Part shown: piece by piece, positions 5,720 through 12,281 of the stretch | Layout: each line of letters begins with the position of its first letter | How positions within the stretch are numbered: position 1 is the stretch's first letter | Assembly: GCA_035623515.1 (NCBI GenBank) | Contig: DASPTH010000366.1 | Span: 1 to 12,281, forward strand | Direction: 5' to 3' | Origin: DASPTH01 sp035623515 | GTDB lineage: Bacteria; Actinomycetota; Acidimicrobiia; IMCC26256; DASPTH01 | Length of the DNA stretch: 12,281 bases | Made by a program: the position numbers and the translations under genes | Notes under the pieces: model-generated | Seen by the model: only the letters and a program-made list of their open reading frames with translations | The model's database searches: none | What the model was told of the DNA's origin: nothing

Positions 5720-6595
5720 ATGAGTGAGCTCGTGTGGGAGGACGAACCGCAGCTCGAGGGTGCCGTCCTCGTCACCGCGTTCGCCGGCTACTTCGACGCG
5801 GCGTCGGCGTCGACCCGCGCAGTCGACTGGCTCGTGGAGCGCCACCACGCCACGCGGGTCGCACACATCGAATCCGACGGCTTCTTCGACTTCCAACAGC
5901 TCCGGCCGCAGGTGGTCCTCGAAGAGGGCGTCACCCGCAGGATCCTGTGGCCCGAGAACGTGGTGCACGTCACCCGCTCCACCACCGACCGCGCCGCCGC
6001 GGGGCGCGATCTCGTGCTGCTCTCGGGCATCGAGCCCTACATCCGCTGGCCCCGCTTCTGCACGCTCCTCCTCGAGGTCGCAGAACGCGCCGGCTGCGAG
6101 ATGGTCGTCACGCTCGGCGCCACCCCGGCGCAGGTCCCGCACACGCGGATGCCGCCCGTCTTCGGCTCGTCGACCAACGTCGAGTTGGCGACCCGTCTCG
6201 GGCTGAGCCGACCGCAGTACCAGGGCATCACCGGCGTCGTCGGCGCGCTGCAGGTCGCCGTCGACCGCATCGGTCTCCCGTCGATCGCGATGCGGGTGGG
6301 TGTGCCCCACTACGCGACCGGCGCGCACAACCCGAAGGCGACGATGGCGCTCCTCCGCCACCTCGAGCACGTCACCGGCGTGCCCACCGGGCACGGAGAA
6401 CTCGCGGACGACGTCGCCGACTGGGAGCGTCGGCTCGACGAAGCCGTCGCCGAGGACGACGACGCCCGCGCCTACATCCCACGCCTCGAGGAGCACTTCG
6501 ACCGCGAGGCCGAGGACCAGATCCCCTCGGCCGACGACCTGGCCAGGGAGTTCGAGCGCTTCCTCCACGACCATCGCGACGAGGACGGGGATTGA
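5720..6595 (+). CDS. PAC2 family protein
   Basis: The protein has 291 residues. Hallmarks are the N-terminal VLVTAFAGYFDAASASTRAVDWLVE, the DLVLLSGIEPYIRW strand, VVTLGATPAQVPHTRMPPVFGSS and the AMRVGVPHYATGAHNPKATMALL block. The C-terminus is strongly acidic and probably helical or disordered. The family is related to eukaryotic proteasome assembly chaperones and is common in actinobacteria, where its role is unsettled. ATG 5720 is chosen because homology begins there; the longer frame from 5396 reads antisense-like arginine-rich sequence through the MaoC gene. GGAGGAG at 5689-5695 lies 24 bases upstream, too far for a normal Shine-Dalgarno. Five bases separate it from the next gene, so it probably leads a four-gene transcript. 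Confidence 0.85.
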   Translation: MSELVWEDEPQLEGAVLVTAFAGYFDAASASTRAVDWLVERHHATRVAHIESDGFFDFQQLRPQVVLEEGVTRRILWPENVVHVTRSTTDRAAAGRDLVLLSGIEPYIRWPRFCTLLLEVAERAGCEMVVTLGATPAQVPHTRMPPVFGSSTNVELATRLGLSRPQYQGITGVVGALQVAVDRIGLPSIAMRVGVPHYATGAHNPKATMALLRHLEHVTGVPTGHGELADDVADWERRLDEAVAEDDDARAYIPRLEEHFDREAEDQIPSADDLAREFERFLHDHRDEDGD

Positions 6596-6600
6596 CTCCC

Positions 6601-7464
6601 ATGGAGCTCGGTCGCCGGGATCTCGTGCTGTGCTCCGGGACGCTGCCGCGCGACGCGTCGTTCCGCGAGCGAGTCGACGCGGCACGCGACGCGGGGTTCC
6701 GGGGGCTGTCGATGTGGGGCCGCGACTACGCGAGTGCGCGGGAAGAGGGCCATGCCGACGCCGACATCCGGGCGATGCTCGACGACGCCGGTCTCGCGGT
6801 CGCCGAGATCGACCCCGCGTGGTGGTGGCTGCCGGGCGCGGCGGCAACCGGCGCGGCGATCCCACCCGAGCACGACGCAACCGACGTGTTCCGGTTCGGT
6901 CCCGACGAGTTGTTCCGCATCGCCGAGGTCGTCGGTGCCCGCTCGCTCAATGCCGTCGACGTGTTCGGCGGCGGCTGGTCGGTGGACGACGCCGCCGAGA
7001 GCTTCGCCGATCTCTGCGATCGTGCCGCCGAGCACGGGCTGCGCCTGCACGTGGAGTTCCTGCCGTGGTCGCGGATCCCCGACCTCGCGACCGCGGTCGC
7101 GATCGTGACGGCCGCGGGCCGCGCCAACGGCGGTGTCATGGTCGACTCGTGGCACTTCACGCGCAGCAACTCGACCCTCGACGAGTTGCGGGCGACGCCC
7201 GGTGACCTCGTCTTCGGGGTGCAGCTCAACGACGGGCCCGCGTCGCCCGAAGCTGATCTCGTGGACGCGACGTTGCACGCGCGGCGCCTGCCGGGCGAGG
7301 GAGACTTCGACCTCGCGGGGCTCGTCGGGGCACTCGACGGCATCGGTGCCGACGCGCCGTACGGCGTCGAGGTGTTCTCCGACGACCTCGCCGCGCTCGG
7401 GCCGGCCGAAGCCGCCCGGCGCGCGGCGGAGGCGACGAGACGCGTGCTGGCGGGCGCCCGGTGA
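6601..7464 (+). CDS. Xylose isomerase-like TIM barrel (sugar phosphate isomerase/epimerase family)
   Basis: The protein has 287 residues, the usual length for this superfamily. Likely metal and catalytic residues sit on successive barrel strands: Glu152 in LHVEFLPW, Asp182 and His185 in MVDSWHF, Gln208 in VQLND and Glu257 in YGVEVFS. The family includes sugar isomerases, epimerases, endonuclease IV and inosose dehydratases, and many members have unknown substrates. Trp-rich DPAWWWLPG at residues 71-79 may line a substrate pocket. It starts 5 bases after the PAC2 stop, with a weak GACGGGG upstream. Its stop overlaps the next gene's GTG by four bases. The substrate cannot be assigned from sequence. 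Confidence 0.83.
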   Translation: MELGRRDLVLCSGTLPRDASFRERVDAARDAGFRGLSMWGRDYASAREEGHADADIRAMLDDAGLAVAEIDPAWWWLPGAAATGAAIPPEHDATDVFRFGPDELFRIAEVVGARSLNAVDVFGGGWSVDDAAESFADLCDRAAEHGLRLHVEFLPWSRIPDLATAVAIVTAAGRANGGVMVDSWHFTRSNSTLDELRATPGDLVFGVQLNDGPASPEADLVDATLHARRLPGEGDFDLAGLVGALDGIGADAPYGVEVFSDDLAALGPAEAARRAAEATRRVLAGAR

Positions 7465-8396
7465 CGCGTCCGTTCCGGTTCGGTGTGATCACCTCGAACG
7501 CCGACACGGGGGCGGAGTGGCGCGACCGCGCCCGCCGGGCCGAGGACCTCGGGTACACGACGCTCTTGATGCCCGACCACTACCAGCCGCAGTGGGCGCC
7601 GACGGTCGGCCTGACCATCGCCGCCGAGGCCACCACCACGCTGAAGGTCGGCACGCTCGTCTTCGCCAACGACTACCGCCACCCGATGATGCTGGCGAAG
7701 GAGATCGCGACGCTCGACCTCGCCAGCGAAGGACGGGTCGAAGTGGGCCTCGGCGCGGGATGGCGCCGCGTCGACTACGAGCAGTCGGGCATGGCCTACG
7801 ATCGGCCCGGCGTGCGGATCGAGCGGATGGTGGAGTCGCTCGCGATCATGCGTGCGCTCTGGTCGACGAGCGACCCGGTCGACTTCGCCGGCACCTACTA
7901 CACCCTGACCGGTGCCGAGCAGACACCCGCACCCTTCACGTCCGGTGGCCCGCCGGTCTGCATCGGCGGGGGAGGTCGGCGCATCCTGTCGGTCGCGGCG
8001 CGTGCCGCCGACATCGTCGCGATCAACGCGACGCTGAGCGGCGGCGCGCTCGACACCGGAGCCGCCACTTCGGCGTCGCCCACGGCATTCGACGAGAAGG
8101 TCAGTTGGGTGCGCGCGGCCGCCGGTGACCGGTTCGGCGATCTCGAGCTCCAGATGCACTGCCCGTTCGTCGACTTCACCGACGACGGCGACGCATTGGC
8201 GGACGGTCTCGCCTCGGCCGTCGGCGCGCCGGCGAGCGAGGGCCGCGACGTACCGCTGGCGTTGATCGGCAGTGTCGACGAGATCTGCGAGCAGCTCGAG
8301 CGCCGGCGGGCGCGGTGGGGCTTCAACTACGTGATCGTGCCGAGCGACGCGATGGAGCAGTTCGGCGCGGTGGTCGACCGGCTGGCCGGCGCATGA
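7461..8396 (+). CDS. F420-type LLM class flavin/F420-dependent oxidoreductase
   Basis: The protein has 311 residues and a luciferase-like TIM-barrel pattern. FRFGVITSNAD starts strand 1, LLMPDHYQPQWAP follows, and GRVEVGLGAGWRRVDYEQSGM at about 91-111 is the best conserved block. The C-terminus has DVPLALIGSVDEICEQLERRRARWGFNYVIVP. The layout resembles the mycobacterial MSMEG_2516-type subfamily predicted to use coenzyme F420, though FMN cannot be excluded. The start is GTG 7461 in a GTGA overlap with the previous stop, and its own stop overlaps the methyltransferase start by ATGA, so the genes are coupled. The substrate is unknown; hydride transfer to a small organic molecule is the expected chemistry. 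Confidence 0.88.
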   Translation: MTRPFRFGVITSNADTGAEWRDRARRAEDLGYTTLLMPDHYQPQWAPTVGLTIAAEATTTLKVGTLVFANDYRHPMMLAKEIATLDLASEGRVEVGLGAGWRRVDYEQSGMAYDRPGVRIERMVESLAIMRALWSTSDPVDFAGTYYTLTGAEQTPAPFTSGGPPVCIGGGGRRILSVAARAADIVAINATLSGGALDTGAATSASPTAFDEKVSWVRAAAGDRFGDLELQMHCPFVDFTDDGDALADGLASAVGAPASEGRDVPLALIGSVDEICEQLERRRARWGFNYVIVPSDAMEQFGAVVDRLAGA

Positions 8397-9460
8397 CGCC
8401 CGACGCCACCGGCGAGATGGAGGGCCACGGCGCCTACGACCGCCACTCGCTCGCGCAGCACTCGGCGGGCAGCTTCGGGATGCCGCTCCTCGAGCGCGCG
8501 ATCGGTGAGGTCGTCGCCACGGACGACGGCGACCGCCCGGTGCTCGTCGCCGACCTCGGAGCCGCGGGCGGCCGCAACGAGCTCGCGCCGATGTCGGCCG
8601 CGATCGCGGGGCTGCGGAACGGCGGCGTGCGCGGCGCCATCGTCGTCGTGCACACCGACATCCCCACGAACGACTTCACGACGCTCTTCGAGACGATCGA
8701 GCAGAGCCCCGATTCGTACCTGCACCGACCCGACGTGTTCGCGTTCGCCGCGGGCCGCTCGTTCTACGAGCGCATCTTCCCCGCCGCCAGCGTCACGTTC
8801 GGCTGGTCGGCGATCGCCGTGCACTGGCTCTCGAGGGTGCCGGTGCCCGTGCCCGACCACGTCTACTGCGCGTTCGCCACCGGCGAGTCGCGAGAGGCGC
8901 TCGCGCGCCAGTCCGCGGCCGACTGGGAGGCCTTCCTGGTCGCGCGGGCAGCCGAGTTGCGAGCCGGCGGGCAGGTCGTGGTGGTCGGCGGCGCCGCCAC
9001 CGACGACGGCGCCAGCGGTGCGGAGGCCTTGATGAGCGCGCTGAACGACGCGCTGCGCGACGCGGTCGCCGACGGGAACGTCACCGAGGCCGAGTACGGG
9101 CACATGACCGTGCCCACCTGGAACCGCACGCTGGCGGAGTTCGCGGCACCGTTCGCGCCCGACGGCGCCGCCACGGAGGCGGGGCTCGCGCTCGTCGAGC
9201 AGAGCCTCGTGGTGCTCCCCGACCAGTACCTCCCCGCGTACCGCGCGTCGCACGACGCCGACGCGTTCGCCGACGAGGTCACGGGGTTCCTGCGCGCCTT
9301 CACCGAGCCGAGCCTCTTCGAGACCCTCGACCGCCTCCCGGATCAGCGCGCCGCCGTCGCCTCCGCGGTGTACGCCGACGTGCACGCACGGGTCGAAGCC
9401 GATCCCGAGTCGTTCGAGACCACGTGGCGCGTGGCGCCGCTGCGCATGGTCCGGCGCTGA
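8393..9460 (+). CDS. SABATH-family SAM-dependent carboxyl methyltransferase
   Basis: The protein has 355 residues, matching plant and bacterial SABATH enzymes. The N-terminal SAM region is AYDRHSLAQHSAG (14-26), then VADLGAAGGRNEL (52-64) and VVVHTDIPTNDFTTLFETIE (84-103), the equivalent of the plant NDFNxLF motif. The substrate-side block is FAAGRSFYERIFPAASVTFGWSAIAVHWLSRVP, closely following the plant GSFYxRLFP...LHWLS pattern, with Trp145. SABATH enzymes methylate free carboxyl groups of compounds such as salicylate, benzoate, jasmonate or terpenoid acids, giving volatile or less polar esters. ATG 8393 overlaps the upstream stop by ATGA. It is the last gene of the plus operon, 12 bases from the convergent SDR gene. 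Family recognition is strong; the acid substrate is unknown. Confidence 0.9.
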   Translation: MTPDATGEMEGHGAYDRHSLAQHSAGSFGMPLLERAIGEVVATDDGDRPVLVADLGAAGGRNELAPMSAAIAGLRNGGVRGAIVVVHTDIPTNDFTTLFETIEQSPDSYLHRPDVFAFAAGRSFYERIFPAASVTFGWSAIAVHWLSRVPVPVPDHVYCAFATGESREALARQSAADWEAFLVARAAELRAGGQVVVVGGAATDDGASGAEALMSALNDALRDAVADGNVTEAEYGHMTVPTWNRTLAEFAAPFAPDGAATEAGLALVEQSLVVLPDQYLPAYRASHDADAFADEVTGFLRAFTEPSLFETLDRLPDQRAAVASAVYADVHARVEADPESFETTWRVAPLRMVRR

Positions 9461-9472
9461 ACCAACGTCGGG

Positions 9473-10288
9473 TCAGGTCACGTCGAGTCGGAGTTTCAAC
9501 TGGTCGATGCTGGCGGCGCCGTCGACCGCGACCACTTGCCCGGAGACGAAGCGCGCCGCCGGCGAGCAGAGGTAGAGGGCCAGGTACGCGATGTCCGACC
9601 CGTGGCCGAGCAGTCCCACCGGGTTCGTCGGCCGCTCCTCCTCGGTGCTCGGCACCACTTCCGCGAATCGGCGCATTCCCTCGGTGGCACCGATCGCGCC
9701 GGGCGCGATGGCGTTGACCCGGATGCCGTACGGCCCCCACTCCACCGCGCACGTGCGGGTGAGCGAGTCGACGCCGGCCTTCGCCGCCGCCACGTGCGCT
9801 TGCAACGTGACGCCGCGCAACTCGAACGGCGCGCTGATGTTCACGATGTTACCGCCGTGCTCGCGGAGCCACGCGTCGAACGCGGCGCGTGACACGTTGT
9901 AGGTACCGAGTAGGTCGATGTCGACCACCGCCTTGAACCCGTTCGGCGAGATGTTCGTCATCGGCGCGGGAAAGTTGCCCGCCGCGTTGTTCACGACGAT
10001 GTCGAGACGGCCGTAGTGGTCGACGATGCCCGCGACCACCTGCTGCACCGCGGCTGCGTCGCGGACGTCGCAGACGCCGAAGTACATGTCGATCCCCTCG
10101 CCGCGCAGCTCGGCGGTCGTCGCCTCGAGTCGCTCCTGGTTGCGGCTCGCGATGGCGATGCGCGCACCGTGCGCGCCGAACACGCGGCAGATCTCCTTGC
10201 CGATGCCGGTGGCCCCGCCGGTGACGAACGCCACGGAGCCCGCGAGCACGTCGCTACGGAACGGCGACGGCGGGAGCACGCCCGTCAT
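9473..10288 (-). CDS. Short-chain dehydrogenase, 2,4-dienoyl-CoA reductase type
   Basis: The protein has 271 residues. The cofactor loop is TGGATGIG at 23-30, followed by NNAAGNFPAP at 100-109 and Ser152. The usual Tyr of the YxxxK motif is replaced: the region reads QAHVAAAK with Lys170, as in peroxisomal 2,4-dienoyl-CoA reductase. AVEWGPYGIRVNAIAPGAIGATEGMRR also matches that group. These enzymes use NADPH to reduce 2,4-dienoyl-CoA during beta-oxidation of unsaturated acyl chains. ATG 10288 is preceded by GAGGTGG (10299-10293) and overlaps the epoxide hydrolase stop by ATGA. A longer frame to 10378 only reads the end of the hydrolase gene out of frame. Confidence 0.88.
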   Translation of the reverse strand: MTGVLPPSPFRSDVLAGSVAFVTGGATGIGKEICRVFGAHGARIAIASRNQERLEATTAELRGEGIDMYFGVCDVRDAAAVQQVVAGIVDHYGRLDIVVNNAAGNFPAPMTNISPNGFKAVVDIDLLGTYNVSRAAFDAWLREHGGNIVNISAPFELRGVTLQAHVAAAKAGVDSLTRTCAVEWGPYGIRVNAIAPGAIGATEGMRRFAEVVPSTEEERPTNPVGLLGHGSDIAYLALYLCSPAARFVSGQVVAVDGAASIDQLKLRLDVT

Positions 10289-11271
10289 CGGTCCACCTCG
10301 CGCAAGAAGTCGAGCAGGACGTCGTTCACCACTTCGGGCTCCTCCTGTTGGATCCAGTGCCCCGACCCCTGCACCCACACCGGGTCACGCAGGTTCGGGA
10401 TGTGTGCGCGCGTCGCCAGCACCGCTTCGGGCGTCTGCCCGAAGATCGAATCGTGCTCGGCCCCGATGAACAGCGCGGGTTGGTCGATCACACGCCCCGC
10501 GAAGGGCGCGAGAAGCTCGCTCGTGCGGTCGATGTTTCGGTACCAGTTGAGCCCGCCGAAGAACGTGCCGTGATTCGAGAACGACGCGACGAACGCGTCG
10601 AGATCGGCATCGGTCAGCCAGTCGAGGGCGCCCGGCGGCTCGGCGAGCAGATCCCAGATCGTGCGGGCCGACGCATCGAAGAAGTGGTACTCGTTGCGCG
10701 GGATGTCGCCCGACAGCGCGTACAGGAAGCACCGCAACGTGCGGCGGAGATCGGCGTCGAGCTCGCGTTCGGCGACGCCGGGCTCCTGGAAGAAGAGGAT
10801 GTAGAGGAAGCCGTCGCCCATCGCGGCGCGCAGGGCCTCGGTGGGTTTCGGCGCCGGGGTGGGCCGCGGCGCGATGCCGCCCCAGTGCACGCTGAGCGCG
10901 GCGACGGCGTCGAACCGGTCGGGACGCAGCAACGCGCTGTGCCATGCAACCGGCGCGCCCCAGTCGTGGCCGACGACCGCGGCACGTTCGATTCCCAGGG
11001 TGTCGAGCATCCCGACGAGGTCGCCGACGAGGTGGAGTTGTGTGTACTCGGCGACGTCGGCGGGCATGTCGGTGAGGCCGTACCCGCGCTGGTCCGGGGC
11101 AACGACGTGGTACCCGGCGTCACCGAGGGCGGCGAGCTGGTGTCGCCACGAGTACCAGCACTCCGGGAACCCGTGGCAGAGAACGACGGGGCGCCCGTCG
11201 GCGGGCCCTGCCTCCGCGACGTGCATGCTGATGCCGTTGGTCTCCACCGTGCGGTGCCGCACGCCGTCCAT
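10285..11271 (-). CDS. Alpha/beta-hydrolase, soluble epoxide hydrolase type
   Basis: The protein has 328 residues. CHGFPECWYSWRHQ carries the HGxP oxyanion motif at 33-36. The nucleophile elbow is GHDWGAPVAW with Asp103. The acid is Asp274 in FIGAEHD and the base His305 in GSGHWIQQEEPEVVN. Candidate ring-opening tyrosines are Tyr157 in LYILFFQEPG and Tyr244 in LNWYRN. An Asp nucleophile with cap tyrosines points to epoxide hydrolase over esterase. It converts epoxides to vicinal diols, for detoxification or a catabolic step. It is coupled by ATGA to the dienoyl-CoA reductase gene. The start at ATG 11271 has no clear Shine-Dalgarno; an ATG at 11281 is out of frame. Confidence 0.9.
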   Translation of the reverse strand: MDGVRHRTVETNGISMHVAEAGPADGRPVVLCHGFPECWYSWRHQLAALGDAGYHVVAPDQRGYGLTDMPADVAEYTQLHLVGDLVGMLDTLGIERAAVVGHDWGAPVAWHSALLRPDRFDAVAALSVHWGGIAPRPTPAPKPTEALRAAMGDGFLYILFFQEPGVAERELDADLRRTLRCFLYALSGDIPRNEYHFFDASARTIWDLLAEPPGALDWLTDADLDAFVASFSNHGTFFGGLNWYRNIDRTSELLAPFAGRVIDQPALFIGAEHDSIFGQTPEAVLATRAHIPNLRDPVWVQGSGHWIQQEEPEVVNDVLLDFLREVDR

Positions 11272-11295
11272 CGGTCGTCATGTTGGCACCACCCG

Positions 11296-11347
11296 CGTTC
11301 TGGCGTCTTTGAGTGGGGCTATAGCCCCACTCAAAGACGCCAAAACG
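11296..11347. terminator. Perfect 42-bp palindrome between MFS and epoxide hydrolase genes
   Basis: Bases 11301-11321 are the exact reverse complement of 11322-11342, with no loop, centred on GGGGCTATAGCCCC. After one mismatch (11300/11343), four more outer pairs extend it to 11296-11347. It fills half of the roughly 99-bp gap between two minus-strand genes. As RNA it would form a very stable hairpin and could end transcription of the transporter gene or protect its 3' end, but there is no U-tract after it on the minus strand. It may instead be a REP-like or miniature mobile repeat. The rest of the gap shows nothing clear. Confidence 0.6.
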
Positions 11348-11370
11348 GTTGCGGTCTCACCGAGTGCCAG

Positions 11371-12281
11371 TCAGGTCGCGGTCTCGACACCCACGACGAG
11401 GCTCTGGACGATGTCGTCCTCCGACACGTCGTGCACGACGTCGATCGCGCGCGGCGGGAGGAAGCGCGCCGCAACACAGGCCGCGAACACGATGACCACC
11501 GCGGCGACGGCGAAGGTCACGCGCATCGACGACACGAACGCCTCCTGTGCGGCTGCCACGAGCCGCGCACCCGTCGCGCCACCGACGCTGTGCGCGACGT
11601 CGAGCGACACGCCGATCGAGTCGTGTGCCTTGTGCAACACCTTCTGCGACACCCCGACGGTCGTCGCGATCGCGTTGTGGTATCGGAAGGCGAAGATGCT
11701 GCCGAGCACCGCGACCCCGAGCGCCCCACCTGTCTGGCGGGTCGTGTCGTTGATCGCCGAGCCGACCCCGGCGCGCGCGGGCGGGAGCGCGCCCATGATC
11801 GAGTCCGTCACCGGCGCCATCGTGACGCCCATCCCGACCCCGTACACCAGCCGGATGAGGAAGCCGAGCACGAACGACGACATGAGGACGTCCGACGTGT
11901 AGCACGCGGTCGATGCCCCCACCGCGAGGAGCCCGATCACGACGACGCGCGTCGTGCCGAATCGGTACACGAGCCGCGGCGCGTTCGGCGAGGCGACCAT
12001 GAGCCCGATCGCGACGGGCATGAGCATGATCCCGGACTCGAGCGGGCTGTAGCCGAGCCGGAACTGGAAGTACTGCGTGAGCAGGAACGTGGAGCCGAAC
12101 ATCGCGAACTGGGTGAGCGTGATGGTGGCGGACGCGGCCGAGAAGCGTGGGTTCTTGAAGATGCGCAGGTCGAGCATCGGCCGCGGCGTGTGCCGTTCCC
12201 ACGCGGCGAAGGCCACCAGGAAGACCGCGCCGATGGTGAACGCGCCCACCACCTCGGGCGACGTCCAGCCTTGGTTCGGTG
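11371..12281 (-). CDS. DHA2-type (EmrB/QacA-like) MFS drug exporter, C-terminal half (partial)
   Basis: The gene enters from the right edge; 302 residues are visible and the start is outside. Reading from the edge gives PNQGWTSPEVVGAFTIG and then VFLVAFAAWERHTPRPMLDLRIFKNP, a typical mid-protein DHA2 linker. About seven hydrophobic helices follow, half of the usual fourteen. The ARAGVGSAINDTTRQTGGALGVAVLGS segment is the conserved DHA2 signature of the C-terminal half. The tail ends in acidic, soluble VHDVSEDDIVQS. Family members export drugs or metabolites using the proton gradient. GTG 12252 is an internal codon, not a convincing start. The downstream palindrome separates it from the epoxide hydrolase gene. 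Confidence 0.87.
   Translation of the reverse strand, partial: PNQGWTSPEVVGAFTIGAVFLVAFAAWERHTPRPMLDLRIFKNPRFSAASATITLTQFAMFGSTFLLTQYFQFRLGYSPLESGIMLMPVAIGLMVASPNAPRLVYRFGTTRVVVIGLLAVGASTACYTSDVLMSSFVLGFLIRLVYGVGMGVTMAPVTDSIMGALPPARAGVGSAINDTTRQTGGALGVAVLGSIFAFRYHNAIATTVGVSQKVLHKAHDSIGVSLDVAHSVGGATGARLVAAAQEAFVSSMRVTFAVAAVVIVFAACVAARFLPPRAIDVVHDVSEDDIVQSLVVGVETAT

Noticed and set aside
5707..5727. Six-codon leader ORF (GTG to TGA) before PAC2
   Set aside because: It has a plausible GGAGGAG upstream, but such short frames arise easily by chance; it is mentioned only as part of a low-interest finding.

Overview
The window looks like a piece of a high-GC actinobacterial chromosome. An Acidimicrobiia-like or related lineage is my inference. 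The support is the strong G/C preference at third codon positions, many GTG/ATG starts with little or no Shine-Dalgarno sequence, ATGA/GTGA stop-start overlaps, an F420-type luciferase-like oxidoreductase and a PAC2 protein. I see no tRNA, rRNA, CRISPR array or transposase. Genes are packed almost end to end; the longest gene-free stretches are about 100 bp.

Left part (1-3461) is the most unusual. On the minus strand, a cupin-like Fe(II)/2-oxoglutarate hydroxylase (484-1428) overlaps by 11 bp a gene running off the left edge (494 to beyond 1). That gene has the best ribosome binding site in the window and encodes at least four degenerate repeats of about 39 residues (117 bp). Divergently, an HPr-kinase-like P-loop protein is encoded at 1459-2367. 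It converges on a second cupin hydroxylase (2374-3201), a paralogue of the first, which is coupled by an ATGA overlap to a small PqqD-like protein (3198-3461). PqqD-like peptide-binding proteins, HprK-related kinases and Fe/2OG hydroxylases are all associated with peptide modification. With a tandem-repeat small protein next to them, they suggest an undescribed peptide or repeat-protein tailoring locus. No cyclase, peptidase or dedicated exporter is visible, so the pathway is either incomplete here or continues to the left.

Middle part (3471-9460): an amidohydrolase-2 family enzyme on the minus strand sits upstream of pqqD. Divergently, a plus-strand set encodes a MaoC/hydratase-2-like protein, a PAC2 protein, a xylose-isomerase-like TIM barrel protein, an F420-type oxidoreductase and a SABATH-type carboxyl methyltransferase. 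The last four are tightly spaced or overlapping and probably form one transcript.

Right part (9473-12281), minus strand: a truncated DHA2-type MFS exporter, then a perfect 42-bp palindrome, then an epoxide hydrolase and a 2,4-dienoyl-CoA-reductase-like SDR joined by an ATGA overlap. The middle and right genes look like CoA-thioester and small hydrophobic acid catabolism or tailoring. No specific pathway can be assigned from sequence alone.
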